Source of the DNA: Haloarcula hispanica ATCC 33960
Lineage (GTDB): Archaea; Halobacteriota; Halobacteria; Halobacteriales; Haloarculaceae
Reading direction: 5' to 3'
Assembly: GCF_000223905.1 (NCBI RefSeq)
Contig: NC_015948.1
Coordinates: 2,480,001-2,544,000 of the forward strand
Length of the DNA: 64,000 bases
Made by a program: the position numbers and the translations under genes. A model generated the notes under the pieces. The model had not been told where the DNA came from. It was given only the letters and a program-made list of their open reading frames with translations, and searched no databases. Below, piece after piece: positions 26,323 to 35,315 of this stretch. Within the stretch, counting starts at the first letter, position 1, and each line of letters begins with the position of its first letter.

Positions 26323-28200
26323 ATGGAAATCGTACCGGACACGAGCGTGGTCATCGACGGCCGCGTGTCCGACCAAGTGAAGGCCGATGCCGACCCCGAC
26401 ACCGACGTCGACGGCATGGGCTTTGCCGGCGCGACGGTCGTCGTCCCCGAAGCCGTCGTCGGCGAACTCGAAGCACAGGCGAACGACGGCCGCGAGACGG
26501 GCTGGGAGGGCCTTGAAGAGCTCCAGACGCTCGTCGACCTGGCCGAGGGGGGTACTATCGACGTGGAGTACGTGGGCCGACGACCCGACGCCATCGAGAA
26601 GCGCGAGGCCGGCGAGGGGCAGATCGACGCGCTCATCCGGGACATCGCCGGTGACCGCGGTGCCACGCTCGTGACCAGCGACGACGTGCAGGCCCAGGTG
26701 GCCCGCGCGAAAGGGCTCGCAGTGGAGTTCGTCGAGCCGGTCAAGCGGACGGTCGACCGCCTGCAGATCGAGAACTTCTTCGACGAGGGGACGATGAGCG
26801 TCCACCTCAAGGTCGGCGTCCAGCCCTACGCCAAGAAGGGCTCTATCGGCGACATGCAGTACACGCCGATCCGCGACGACCCTGCAACCGAAAGTGAGCT
26901 ACGGGAGTACGCCGCCGACATCGAGGAGAGCGCGCGCGCCTCGCCGGACGGCTTCCTCGAACTCGACGAGCCCGGGATGACGATCACCCAGTTCCGGGAC
27001 TTCCGGATCGCCATCGCGCGGCCGCCCTTCGCCGACGCACTGGAAATCACGGCCGTCCGGCCCATCGTCAAGACCGAACTGGACGACTACGAGTACGCGG
27101 ACCAGCTCCGTGACCGCTTCACCGAACACCAGCGCGGCGTCCTCATCTCCGGCTCACCCGGGGCCGGGAAATCGACGTTCGCCCAGGCGGTCGGGGAGTT
27201 CCTCGTCGACGCCGACTACGCGGTCAAGACGATGGAGAAGCCACGGGACCTCCAGGTCGGCCCGAACATCACGCAGTACACCGAACTCGGCGGCTCCATG
27301 GAGAAGACCGCCGACTCGCTGCTGATGGTCCGGCCGGACTACACCATCTACGACGAGGTTCGCAAAACGGACGACTTCGAGGTGTTCGCGGACATGCGCC
27401 TGGCCGGCGTCGGCATGGTCGGCGTCGTCCACGCGACCCGCGCCATCGACGCGCTCCAGCGGCTCATCGGCCGCGTCGAACTGGGTCTCATCCCCCAGAT
27501 CGTCGACACCGTCGTCTACATCGAAGCCGGGGAAGTCGACACGGTCTACGACGTGACGACCGAAGTCAAGGTCCCGCAAGGCCTCATGGAGGAGGACCTC
27601 GCGCGACCGGTCATCATGGTCAAGGACTTCGAGACCAACCGGCCGGAGTTCGAGATCTACACCTTCAACAACCAGGTCGTCACGGTCCCGCTGGGCGACG
27701 ACGAGGACGAGCAGGACTCCGGCGTCGACCGCCTCGCCAAGCAGGAGGTCGAACGCGAGATCCGGTCCATCGCCCGCGGCCACGTCGAGGTCGAACTCCG
27801 CGGTCCGAACACCGCCGTCGTCTGGGTCGAAGACGACGACATCTCGCAGGTCATCGGGAAGGGCGGCGGCCGCATCTCCGACGTGGAGAACCGCCTCGGC
27901 ATCGACATCGACGTGCGGACCTTCGAGGAACGGCCGTCAGGTCCCTCCGGCGGCCCCCAGACCGAGTCAGGTGGCAAGGAGGGCGAGATCGTCCAGCCGG
28001 AAGTCACCTCCCGGCACGTCATCGTCCCGTTGGACGGCCACGCCGGCGACACGGTCGAACTGCAGGCCGACGGCGAGTACCTCTTCACCGCGACGGTCTC
28101 CCGCAGCGGCGAGATTCAGGTCTCGCGCGGGTCGGGCATCGCCGAGGAACTAGAGCGAGCGATCGACCGCGGCAGCACGATTACTGTCGTCCCGTCGTAG
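26323..28200 (+). CDS. PIN domain-ATPase-KH protein (PINA-like)
   Basis: A 625-residue protein with three parts. An N-terminal PIN/NYN nuclease-fold domain (about 1-130) has the Asp in VPDTSVVIDGR. A secretion-ATPase-like RecA domain has Walker A SGSPGAGKST near residue 276, Walker B-like YTIYDEV and HATRAIDALQRL. A C-terminal KH domain (VWVEDDDISQVIGKGGGRIS, near residue 505) is followed by a TRAM-like beta domain. Sulfolobus PINA of this layout is a hexameric Holliday-junction-binding ATPase. The role in haloarchaea is unproven. A CTTATCAA box about 27 bases before the ATG suggests a leaderless mRNA. Confidence 0.92.
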   Translation: MEIVPDTSVVIDGRVSDQVKADADPDTDVDGMGFAGATVVVPEAVVGELEAQANDGRETGWEGLEELQTLVDLAEGGTIDVEYVGRRPDAIEKREAGEGQIDALIRDIAGDRGATLVTSDDVQAQVARAKGLAVEFVEPVKRTVDRLQIENFFDEGTMSVHLKVGVQPYAKKGSIGDMQYTPIRDDPATESELREYAADIEESARASPDGFLELDEPGMTITQFRDFRIAIARPPFADALEITAVRPIVKTELDDYEYADQLRDRFTEHQRGVLISGSPGAGKSTFAQAVGEFLVDADYAVKTMEKPRDLQVGPNITQYTELGGSMEKTADSLLMVRPDYTIYDEVRKTDDFEVFADMRLAGVGMVGVVHATRAIDALQRLIGRVELGLIPQIVDTVVYIEAGEVDTVYDVTTEVKVPQGLMEEDLARPVIMVKDFETNRPEFEIYTFNNQVVTVPLGDDEDEQDSGVDRLAKQEVEREIRSIARGHVEVELRGPNTAVVWVEDDDISQVIGKGGGRISDVENRLGIDIDVRTFEERPSGPSGGPQTESGGKEGEIVQPEVTSRHVIVPLDGHAGDTVELQADGEYLFTATVSRSGEIQVSRGSGIAEELERAIDRGSTITVVPS

Positions 28201-28352
28201 GGTTCGGCGAGCAGGACAGCCGCACGGGAGTTTGACCAGCGCTCTGTCGAATCGTCCAGCAGGATACGACACCGGTAACTAATCGTGTCGGATTCGACAG
28301 TCGAACTGCCGAAAACGACAGCTAAATTCCGGTGGAACACGACCGACTAGCC

Positions 28353-29174
28353 ATGACTGACGCAGTCGTCGGGAGCTTACAGGACCAGGAGACGCTGGCC
28401 GCCCGAGTGGAGCGCGGTGACGCACCGGAGTGGGTCGGGGCCCACTGGCAGACCTTCCGCGAGGGGCTGACCGGCGAGCGGAACGGCTCCCCGTTCCCCT
28501 GTTTCTTCGGCGCGGAGTCAGTTCGAGATGGCGAGCCGCTGTACACGGCTGTCCCGTCAATGAGCGACCCGGACGCGCTGTTCGACCTTGGCCAAACGCT
28601 GCTCACGTATCTGGAGACCTATCAGGACCACAGCGAGCGGGCCTCACTGGTGACCTTCTTCCGGCCGCCTGAGCGACCGCTGACGGAGGCCGAGTACCAC
28701 GACCGACTCTGGCATATCCTCCAGTTCCTCCACGTCCACGACCCGGAGCCGTGGCCCGAGGACATCCCGACCGATCCAGATGACCCGCACTGGGAGTTCT
28801 GCTTCGGGGGCGAGCCGATGTTTCCGACCTGCCGCGCGCCGTTCTACGGCACGCGAAAGAGCCGCTACTGTCCGGTCGGGCTGGAGATCACGTTCCAGCC
28901 CCGGGCGCTGTTCGAGGACCTGAACGTCACGGCCGACACCGAGGCCGGTCAGCACGCCCGCAATATCATCCAGGGACGGCTGGAGGAGTACGACGGCGTC
29001 TGTCCCCACGCCGACCTGGGCGACTGGGGCGTCGAGGGCGATCGGGAGTGGCCCCAGTACATGCTGTCGTCGGACGAGGACGCGTCGCCGGACGAGTGTC
29101 CGATAACCGTGACGCGCGAGCACCCGAAATCGAAGTGGCTCATCGGGACGCCCGCCCCGGAGCCGGCCGACTGA
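28353..29174 (+). CDS. YqcI/YcgG family heme-dependent N-oxygenase-like protein
   Basis: A 273-residue soluble protein with family blocks [26 protein letters not shown] and [22 protein letters not shown]. The YqcI/YcgG family includes GntA, a heme-dependent enzyme that N-hydroxylates an arginine derivative in guanitoxin synthesis. Most members are uncharacterised. The isochorismatase-family hydrolase gene follows one base after the stop, so the two are almost certainly co-translated and probably act in one pathway. The ATG at 28353 fits the family start better than the earlier GTG. Confidence 0.82.
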   Translation: MTDAVVGSLQDQETLAARVERGDAPEWVGAHWQTFREGLTGERNGSPFPCFFGAESVRDGEPLYTAVPSMSDPDALFDLGQTLLTYLETYQDHSERASLVTFFRPPERPLTEAEYHDRLWHILQFLHVHDPEPWPEDIPTDPDDPHWEFCFGGEPMFPTCRAPFYGTRKSRYCPVGLEITFQPRALFEDLNVTADTEAGQHARNIIQGRLEEYDGVCPHADLGDWGVEGDREWPQYMLSSDEDASPDECPITVTREHPKSKWLIGTPAPEPAD

Positions 29175-29175
29175 A

Positions 29176-29733
29176 ATGGTCGCACTGCCCGAGACACCGG
29201 TGCTCGTGCTGGTGGATTTCCAGCAGGGGTTCGACGACCCGGCGTGGGGGACGCGGAGCAACCCCGACGCCGAGGCGAACGCGACACGCCTGCTTACCGA
29301 ATGGCGAGAGCGTGGGCTTCCGGTCGTCCACGTCCGGCACAACTCGACGGAGCCGGACTCGCCGCTCCGGCACGGCGAACCGGGGTTCGCGTTCAAGCCG
29401 GAACTGGAGCCCGAACCGGGAGAAGCGACGTTTGAAAAGCGCGTCAACGGCGCGTTCGTCGACACCGGACTGGAGGCGTGGCTCCGCGAACGGGACCACG
29501 AGACGCTCGTTGTTTGTGGCCTGACGACTGACCACTGCGTGTCGACGACGACGCGGATGGCTGAAAACCGCGGGTTTGAGGTTGTCGTCCCGGGCGATGC
29601 GACGGCGACGTTCGACCGAACGCTCGACGGCGAACGCTTCGAGCCGTCGCTCGTTCACCGGACTGCGCTGGCGCAACTGCGCGGTGAGTTCGCGGAGATC
29701 GCGATGACGGACGACGTGGTCGCGTCGCTGTAA
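29176..29733 (+). CDS. Isochorismatase-family cysteine hydrolase
   Basis: A 185-residue alpha/beta hydrolase of the nicotinamidase/isochorismatase type. The triad is complete: Asp14 (VLVDFQQGF), Lys88 (FEKRVNGAF) and Cys121 ([11 protein letters not shown]), with the cis-peptide region GLTTDHC. It lacks the His-rich metal site of nicotinamidases. It starts one base after the YqcI/YcgG gene and is probably its metabolic partner, hydrolysing an amide or ureide made or consumed by that enzyme (inference). Confidence 0.9.
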   Translation: MVALPETPVLVLVDFQQGFDDPAWGTRSNPDAEANATRLLTEWRERGLPVVHVRHNSTEPDSPLRHGEPGFAFKPELEPEPGEATFEKRVNGAFVDTGLEAWLRERDHETLVVCGLTTDHCVSTTTRMAENRGFEVVVPGDATATFDRTLDGERFEPSLVHRTALAQLRGEFAEIAMTDDVVASL

Positions 29734-29781
29734 CCAGCGGCTGCGTGAACGCGTCGCGAAACAGCCAAGCGAGAAGGCGTG

Positions 29782-30045
29782 TCAGTCCGAGACGGCGGCG
29801 TCCGCTTCCGCCGGTTGGTCGATAATCTCGTAGAGATTCTGTCGCGCGTCGGCGAAGTACACGTCTTCTTCGATGACACCGACTTCGTCGAGTCGTTCCA
29901 GAGCGTAGCGAACGGTCCGTGCCGAGAGCATCGACTCCTCGACGATGCCTTTCTGTGTCAGCGGGCCGTCGTACTCCAGAACCTTGTATACGAGCTTTGC
30001 GCTCGGCGGAAGGTCTGCGATGGCCTCCCCATCAGAGTCCGTCAT
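29782..30045 (-). CDS. Winged helix-turn-helix regulator, small
   Basis: An 87-residue protein that is little more than a MarR/ArsR-type winged helix: LPPSAKLVYKVLEYDGPLTQ, then the recognition helix ESMLSARTVRYALERLDEVG, then the wing VIEEDVYFADARQNLYEI. It is probably a DNA-binding transcription regulator of haloarchaeal type. It is convergent with the isochorismatase gene and divergent from the EMC6/ABCE1 operon, so its own promoter region or that operon are possible targets. Confidence 0.82.
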   Translation of the reverse strand: MTDSDGEAIADLPPSAKLVYKVLEYDGPLTQKGIVEESMLSARTVRYALERLDEVGVIEEDVYFADARQNLYEIIDQPAEADAAVSD

Positions 30046-30170
30046 TACCCGTAATCACAAGCGCCGGGCGCATAAAGATTGAGGAGTCAGTCTCACCGGC
30101 GCAAGCATTCGCGGCCGCGTCACAGTACTGAACCGCGCACCTTTTGGTTGCGGGTAGTGGAACGTGTGGT

Positions 30171-30467
30171 ATGGCTACGGAAACGGCGGACGGAATGAGC
30201 TCCCATATGCGGGGGCTCACTGTCACGACGCTGACAGCCGTCGCTGGCATCGCCGCCGCGTTCGGTTCCAACGAGTTAGCGGCCACGCCGGACGCCCCGC
30301 AAGGGATACTTGTCCTCGCGGTCGCTATCGCAGCACAGTTCCCGATTCTGCGGGTGATCGGCATCGACACGGACGACCTCTCGGCGAAGGACGTGCTCTA
30401 CATCGGCTTCATGACCTTCTCGCTGTGGTTCGTCTCGTGGGGCATTCTCCTCACGACGGGAGCGTAA
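30171..30467 (+). CDS. EMC6-like membrane protein
   Basis: A 98-residue protein with three hydrophobic helices (about 17-36, 47-65 and 77-95) and the short polar loops of archaeal EMC6-like proteins (GIDTDDLSAKDVLYIGFMTFSLWF). Eukaryotic EMC6 is a core subunit of the ER membrane protein insertase; the archaeal homologue is inferred to help insert membrane proteins with an EMC3/Oxa1-like partner. The gene ends two bases before the start of the ribosome-recycling ATPase ABCE1, so the pair is transcribed together. Confidence 0.78.
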   Translation: MATETADGMSSHMRGLTVTTLTAVAGIAAAFGSNELAATPDAPQGILVLAVAIAAQFPILRVIGIDTDDLSAKDVLYIGFMTFSLWFVSWGILLTTGA

Positions 30468-30469
30468 CG

Positions 30470-32299
30470 ATGGCCGAGGACAGTATCGCCGTCGTCGACC
30501 TAGAGCGGTGTCAGCCCGACCGCTGTAACTACGAGTGCATGAACTACTGCCCGCCCAACCGCAGCGGGAAAGAGTGCATCGTCAAGCGGGAAGACGAGTA
30601 CGAGGAGGACGAACCCTTCGAGGGCCAGCCCGACCAGGTCCGCATCTCCGAGGAGATCTGTCTGGGCGAGTCCTGCGGTATCTGCGTGAACAAGTGCCCG
30701 TTCGACGCCATCGAGATCATTAATCTCCCACAGGAGCTGACCGACGACCCGGTCCACCGCTACGGAGAGAATGCCTTCGCGCTGTACGGGCTCCCGAGCC
30801 CCGCCGAGGGCCAGGTGACGGGGATTCTCGGCCCGAACGGCATCGGGAAGACCACCGCCGTCCGCATCCTCGCCGACGAAATGCAGCCCAACCTGGGACG
30901 GTACGGCGAGGAACCGAGCTGGGACGAGATCCTCGACGAGTACCGCGGGACCGCCCTGCAGGAGTACCTCGAACAGATGCGCGACGGCGACGTGAGCGTC
31001 GCCCGCAAGCCCCAGTACGTCGACCGGATTCCGGACCAGTTCGACGGCAAAGCCATCGAACTGCTGGACCAGACCGACGAGCGGGGCGACCTCGACTACC
31101 TCATCGAGCAGACGGGTATCGAGCCGGTCGTCGACAACCACATCGACGACCTCTCCGGCGGGGAACTCCAGCGGGTCGCCCTCGTCGCCACGCTGGCGCG
31201 GGACGCCGATTTCTACTTCCTCGACGAGATCACGCCGTATCTCGACATCGGCCAGCGGATGACCGCCGCGCGGCTCATCCGGGAACTCGCCGAGGAGGAG
31301 GACCGCTCGATGCTCGTCGTCGAGCACGACCTCGCCATCCTGGATCTCCTCGCGGACAATATCAACGTCGCCTACGGGACCCCCGGCGCGTTCGGTATCA
31401 TCACGCCGCCAAAATCGACGAAGAAGGGCATCAACGAGTACCTCTCGGGCTACCTCGAAAACGAGAACATGCGCATCCGCCAGACGGACATCGAGTTCGA
31501 GGAACACGCGCCACGGAGCGCTTCCACCGGCGACGTGGTCATCGAGTACCCCGAACTCCAGAAGAGCTACGGCAGCGGCGAGTTCTCGCTGGATGTCGAG
31601 GCCGGCACCATCCGCGAGAGCGAAGTACTGGGCGTCGTCGGCCCGAACGGTATCGGGAAGTCGACGTTCGCGAAGATGCTCGCCGGCCGGCTCGAACCGA
31701 CTGCGGGCGAAATCGACACCAGCCTCGACATCGCCTACAAGCCCCAGTACATCGAAATCGACCAGCCGATGCGCGTCGACGCCTTCCTCGCGTCGATCAC
31801 GGACGACTTCGGGAGTTCCTACTGGAACACCGAAATCGCCCAGCCGCTCCAACTGGAGTCGGTGATGGAACAGCAGCTCACCGACCTCTCCGGCGGGGAG
31901 CGCCAGCGGGTCGCAATCGCGGCCTGCCTCTCGAAGGACGCCGACCTCTACCTGCTGGACGAGCCCTCGGCCCACCTGGACGTGGAACAGCGCGTCATGG
32001 CGACCTCCGCGATCCGTCGCTACGCCGAGAACCATGACGCGACGGCGATGGTCATCGACCACGACATCTACATGATCGACCTGCTGGCCGACCGCCTGCT
32101 CGTCTTCGACGGTGAACCGGCCCGGAACGGCCACGCCGCGCCGCCACAGGGCATGCGCGAGGGGATGAACGAGTTCCTCCAGAACCTCGACATCACCTTC
32201 CGCCGTGACGAACGGACCTCCCGCCCTCGCATCAACAAACCCGACTCGCAACTGGACCGCGAACAGAAGAACGCCGGCGAGTACTACTACGCGCCGTAG
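30470..32299 (+). CDS. rli: Ribosome recycling ATPase ABCE1 (RNase L inhibitor homologue)
   Basis: Splits 70S ribosomes after termination. The 609-residue protein has two 4Fe-4S clusters at the N-terminus (CQPDRCNYECMNYC... and CLGESCGICVNKCP). Two nucleotide-binding domains follow: Walker A GPNGIGKTT near residue 120 and GPNGIGKST near residue 388, signatures LSGGELQR and LSGGERQR, and both Walker B motifs. The length and order match archaeal ABCE1. It follows the EMC6-like gene by two bases, so the two probably share one mRNA. Confidence 0.97.
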   Translation: MAEDSIAVVDLERCQPDRCNYECMNYCPPNRSGKECIVKREDEYEEDEPFEGQPDQVRISEEICLGESCGICVNKCPFDAIEIINLPQELTDDPVHRYGENAFALYGLPSPAEGQVTGILGPNGIGKTTAVRILADEMQPNLGRYGEEPSWDEILDEYRGTALQEYLEQMRDGDVSVARKPQYVDRIPDQFDGKAIELLDQTDERGDLDYLIEQTGIEPVVDNHIDDLSGGELQRVALVATLARDADFYFLDEITPYLDIGQRMTAARLIRELAEEEDRSMLVVEHDLAILDLLADNINVAYGTPGAFGIITPPKSTKKGINEYLSGYLENENMRIRQTDIEFEEHAPRSASTGDVVIEYPELQKSYGSGEFSLDVEAGTIRESEVLGVVGPNGIGKSTFAKMLAGRLEPTAGEIDTSLDIAYKPQYIEIDQPMRVDAFLASITDDFGSSYWNTEIAQPLQLESVMEQQLTDLSGGERQRVAIAACLSKDADLYLLDEPSAHLDVEQRVMATSAIRRYAENHDATAMVIDHDIYMIDLLADRLLVFDGEPARNGHAAPPQGMREGMNEFLQNLDITFRRDERTSRPRINKPDSQLDREQKNAGEYYYAP

Positions 32300-32576
32300 G
32301 CTCAGAGCGGGAGCGAGGCTGGCGAGAGCCAGACGGCGACTGTCTCGTCATCGGAAATCTACGGGTGAAGAGACCTCAGCCGGAGTCGTTTTTGCGAGAA
32401 CAGCTGTGCTCAAGCGGTTTCGTCGACGGAGGTCGATACTCGACGGTCGCGCCTGCCGAACCGCGCTCGGCGTGGCTATTGACTCCACATGTCACCCCGG
32501 GAGTTAGCTGGTGAGACTACGTCTCAGGTAGTAGTACAGCCGCTACTCGCAAAGGAGACAGGAGTAGTCCGCGGCG

Positions 32577-32792
32577 TTACGCCGCAGGGTCATTGCCACC
32601 GTCCGTCTCGGACCCCGCAACCGCATCGTCGAGACCGTCAGCGACTTCGGCCGGGTCGAACTCCTCGTCCGGGTCGAGTTCGCGGTCGGTTTGCTCGTCT
32701 GCCTGGGATTCGGTGATTGATTCGTCGCCGGTGACCGTCACGAAGATGTCTCGCAGTTCTGCAACGCGTTCGGGGGACTGACTCTTGCTCAT
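32577..32792 (-). CDS. Small acidic protein, haloarchaeal
   Basis: A 71-residue, very acidic, probably disordered protein. The stretch VAELRDIFVTVTGDESITES resembles the N-terminal part of the haloarchaeal 'conditioned medium-induced protein 4' (Cmi4) as I remember it, but the rest is shorter and low in complexity. Starts at ATG 32792, five codons inside a longer frame. Upstream, 32300-32576 shows no gene on either strand. Confidence 0.6.
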   Translation of the reverse strand: MSKSQSPERVAELRDIFVTVTGDESITESQADEQTDRELDPDEEFDPAEVADGLDDAVAGSETDGGNDPAA

Positions 32793-32860
32793 CGCGTATG
32801 TGTACAAGTACCACGGAACTGTAGGCGCTATACCGAATCAGTTTGGTATGCGCTCGCAAA

Positions 32861-33382
32861 CTACAGCACGTTTCGCTGGCAAGAGCCACACAGTGAGACT
32901 TCCTTCACGTCGACTTGTCGGACAGTGGGGGAGAAGTTCATCACGCAGCGTTTGTTGTCACAGTGCTCCAGCCCGAGGGTATGGCCGACCTCGTGGACGA
33001 CCTCCTTGCGTACTCGCTGCGAGAAGATTTCGCCGGCCGAGCGGTTCGAGAACCCGCCATCGGAAGATGTCTGGAGCCGGTACGTGGAGATGACGCTGCC
33101 GGAGCCACCGAGATATGCGAGCCCAAAAACGTAGTTCCGGCGGCGGTAGAAGAGATCTTTCGGCGTGATAGCGATGTTTTTGCCGCCGGAGCCGACCCGG
33201 CGAGCCAGGTCGATGAACTCCTCTGCGCGGTACTGGTCGCGGTCCCCATCGTACGCGCCGGCGGGAATGGACTGTGGCTCGTGCATCGAGACTTCACAGT
33301 CGTAGACGGATCGAAGTCCGTCCGAGGCCTCGCGTTTGACCTGGGCCGAGACCTCGCCCACCGGCACGATGTCGACGTGCAT
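32861..33382 (-). CDS. amzA: Archaemetzincin metalloprotease
   Basis: A 173-residue zinc peptidase with the family motif HEVGHTLGLEHC followed by NKRCVMNFS (Met-turn) and the second zinc site CGSCQ. All four cysteines and three histidines of archaemetzincins are present. It is cytosolic, without signal peptide, and its natural substrates are unknown. The start ATG at 33382 lies about 28 bases after TTTATGA, indicating a leaderless mRNA. It is divergent from the UPF0146 gene, an arrangement I believe is shared by other haloarchaea. Confidence 0.93.
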   Translation of the reverse strand: MHVDIVPVGEVSAQVKREASDGLRSVYDCEVSMHEPQSIPAGAYDGDRDQYRAEEFIDLARRVGSGGKNIAITPKDLFYRRRNYVFGLAYLGGSGSVISTYRLQTSSDGGFSNRSAGEIFSQRVRKEVVHEVGHTLGLEHCDNKRCVMNFSPTVRQVDVKEVSLCGSCQRNVL

Positions 33383-33406
33383 GGGAACGCATATGCGCCC
33401 GCATCT

Positions 33407-33414
33407 CATAAATT
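33407..33414 (-). promoter_or_regulatory. TATA box of amzA
   Basis: AATTTATG on the minus strand, centred about 28 bases before the amzA ATG. It sits within the 39-base gap between the divergent amzA and UPF0146 genes, so both promoters must be packed into a very short stretch. Confidence 0.5.
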
Positions 33415-33421
33415 GTACGAC

Positions 33422-33826
33422 GTGACCGACACCACCGGCCCGCTTGTCGACCGACTGGCGTCTGTCGATTCCGTCGTCGAGGTCGGCATCGGAAACCACC
33501 CTGACGTAGCCGGGGCCCTGGCCGAGCGAGGCGTGGATGTGACCGCAACGGACATCGTCGAACGGGCGGTCCCCGAGGGCGTGCGGTTCGTTGTCGACGA
33601 TATTCTCGACCCCGACGAGTCCGTCTATGCGGGGTGTGATATCGTGTTCGCCCGGAATTTACCGCCGGAGCTGCACCGACCGACGCTGGCCGTCGCCAAC
33701 ACCGTCGGGGCGGCATTCTGGTTCACGACGCTGGGCGGCGACCAGCCAACGGTCGCCGTCGAGCGGGAGCAGCTCCCGGGCGGGGAGACGCTGTACCGGG
33801 CGAAAGATAGCAAGGCGCTTGAGTGA
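33422..33826 (+). CDS. UPF0146 family protein
   Basis: A 134-residue Rossmann-like protein of the archaeal UPF0146 family: [20 protein letters not shown] (nucleotide-binding-like loop), [14 protein letters not shown] and [16 protein letters not shown]. The fold resembles SAM-dependent methyltransferases, but it is short and no activity is known. No ATG is available in the right place; GTG at 33422 gives the family N-terminus. It is followed after 19 bases by the HAD gene, probably as an operon. Confidence 0.82.
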   Translation: MTDTTGPLVDRLASVDSVVEVGIGNHPDVAGALAERGVDVTATDIVERAVPEGVRFVVDDILDPDESVYAGCDIVFARNLPPELHRPTLAVANTVGAAFWFTTLGGDQPTVAVEREQLPGGETLYRAKDSKALE

Positions 33827-33845
33827 GGACCGCCTTCGCTCGCTC

Positions 33846-34718
33846 ATGCAAATCGACGCGGTCGTCCTCGACATCGACGGCGTGCTGGTGGACGTGGCCG
33901 ACTCCTATCGTCGGGCAATCGTCGAATCTATCGACCAGGTGTACGGTGACACGATCAAGAAGGCGGCGGTCCAGCAGTTCAAGGACGCCGGCGGGTTCAA
34001 CAACGACTGGGAACTGACCTACGCAGCGGCGCTGTTCGTCCTCGCCGACCGCGAGTCCGCCGTCTCCGACCTGGCGGCGTTCACCGACGCCATCGCCGAG
34101 CGCGGCGGCGGCCTCGACGCGGCCGAGGCAGTGGTTCGTGATCTGCTCGATGAATCGGCCGAGACTCGGGTTTTCGATTTCTGGGACCCCGAACGGCTCC
34201 GGGACGTGTTCCAGACGCTGTATCTCGGCACTGACCTCTATCGCGACATCGAGGGCGGGGAGCCGCCGTTCGACGCGCCGGGGTACATCCACGACGAGCC
34301 GCTGCTGGTCGACGACGAGACACTGTCGGCCCTGCAGGCCCGCTTCGCCGTCGGCGTCGTCACCGGCCGCCCGGCCGCCGAGGCCGACATTGCGCTGGAG
34401 CGCGTCGGTCTCGACCTGCCCACAGAGCACCGCTTCACCATGGATGACTGGGAGGAGGGCAAGCCCCACCCCGCCGCCCTGCGGACGCTCGCCGAGCGCT
34501 TCGACGCCGAGCGGGTCGCCTTCGTTGGAGATACCCTCGACGACGTGGCGACGGCGGTCAACGCCGACGAAGCCGACGACGACCGCGTGTACTACGGCAT
34601 CGGCGTCCTGACCGGCGGGCTGACCGGCGACGCCGGCCGCCGGACGTTCGCCAACAACGGCGCAAGCGCTGTCGTCGAATCGGTCACCGACCTGCCGGAG
34701 CTTCTGGATGCGGCGTAG
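33846..34718 (+). CDS. HAD-superfamily phosphatase (TIGR01548-like)
   Basis: A 290-residue HAD hydrolase with motif [12 protein letters not shown] (nucleophile and acid Asp near residues 8 and 10), motif [12 protein letters not shown], and motifs [15 protein letters not shown] and FVGDTLDD. The large helical insert between motifs I and II matches the subfamily TIGR01548 found in haloarchaea and cyanobacteria, whose substrate is not established. It follows the UPF0146 gene closely on the same strand. Confidence 0.88.
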   Translation: MQIDAVVLDIDGVLVDVADSYRRAIVESIDQVYGDTIKKAAVQQFKDAGGFNNDWELTYAAALFVLADRESAVSDLAAFTDAIAERGGGLDAAEAVVRDLLDESAETRVFDFWDPERLRDVFQTLYLGTDLYRDIEGGEPPFDAPGYIHDEPLLVDDETLSALQARFAVGVVTGRPAAEADIALERVGLDLPTEHRFTMDDWEEGKPHPAALRTLAERFDAERVAFVGDTLDDVATAVNADEADDDRVYYGIGVLTGGLTGDAGRRTFANNGASAVVESVTDLPELLDAA

Positions 34719-34796
34719 CCCGCGTCATCGGGTCACCGGCAGCGCCCCTCGACCGCAAACAGCAACGGTTTCACCGGCGGGACAGAGACCTCGGGT

Positions 34797-35186
34797 ATGC
34801 GACGACTGCCGACGTTTGGCTGGGCATTCCTGGTGAGCATCTGGGCCGGGCTCGTCGGGGGCGCGGTCATCCACGAACCGTCGGTCGATTTGGTGCCGCT
34901 GTACGCCGTCACCTGCCAGTTAATCGGCCTCGTCGTGGCCTACTGGACGATGCGCGAACGCGACGACATCCTCGAATCCGTCCACCGGCCGGGCCGTGTC
35001 GGGATGTTCATCATCGTCCTCTTTTTCGTGATGGTCCCGCTCTCGACGATATTTGCTCTCTGGCTCGGGGCCACCTCGATCCCCGGCGTCGCGACACAGT
35101 GGCTCAGCTATCTGATGGGCCTCGGGAGCGCGCTGTACGTCGCCTTCGCCGGCGGGTTCGACCGGGCCTGGGAGGAGTACACCTGA
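34797..35186 (+). CDS. Small membrane protein, unknown function
   Basis: A 129-residue protein with four hydrophobic helices (about 8-25, 31-50, 65-87 and 96-118) and cytosolic loops with charged residues (MRERDDILESVHRPGR). No family recognised beyond similarity to other haloarchaeal small membrane proteins. It stands alone between the HAD gene and npdG. Confidence 0.72.
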   Translation: MRRLPTFGWAFLVSIWAGLVGGAVIHEPSVDLVPLYAVTCQLIGLVVAYWTMRERDDILESVHRPGRVGMFIIVLFFVMVPLSTIFALWLGATSIPGVATQWLSYLMGLGSALYVAFAGGFDRAWEEYT

Positions 35187-35285
35187 TACTGTCGGCTGTA
35201 CGTCTGTAAAGAATTTCGCCACACAGGGTAGCGAATATCGGACACTAGGGACAGCCAACAGTATGACCGAACCTGTCACACAACG

Positions 35286-35291
35286 TTTATT
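35286..35291 (+). promoter_or_regulatory. TATA box of npdG
   Basis: TTTATT centred 28 bases before the npdG ATG in an AT-richer stretch, giving a predicted transcription start within two or three bases of the start codon. Confidence 0.55.
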
Positions 35292-35315
35292 CAGTGGTCG
35301 GCCTACGCCGTAAGT

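Noticed and set aside
30500-32251. A 583-codon open frame antisense to ABCE1
   Set aside because: It mirrors a clear ABCE1 gene. Long antisense frames are expected in GC-rich codon-biased DNA, and the translation has no motif.
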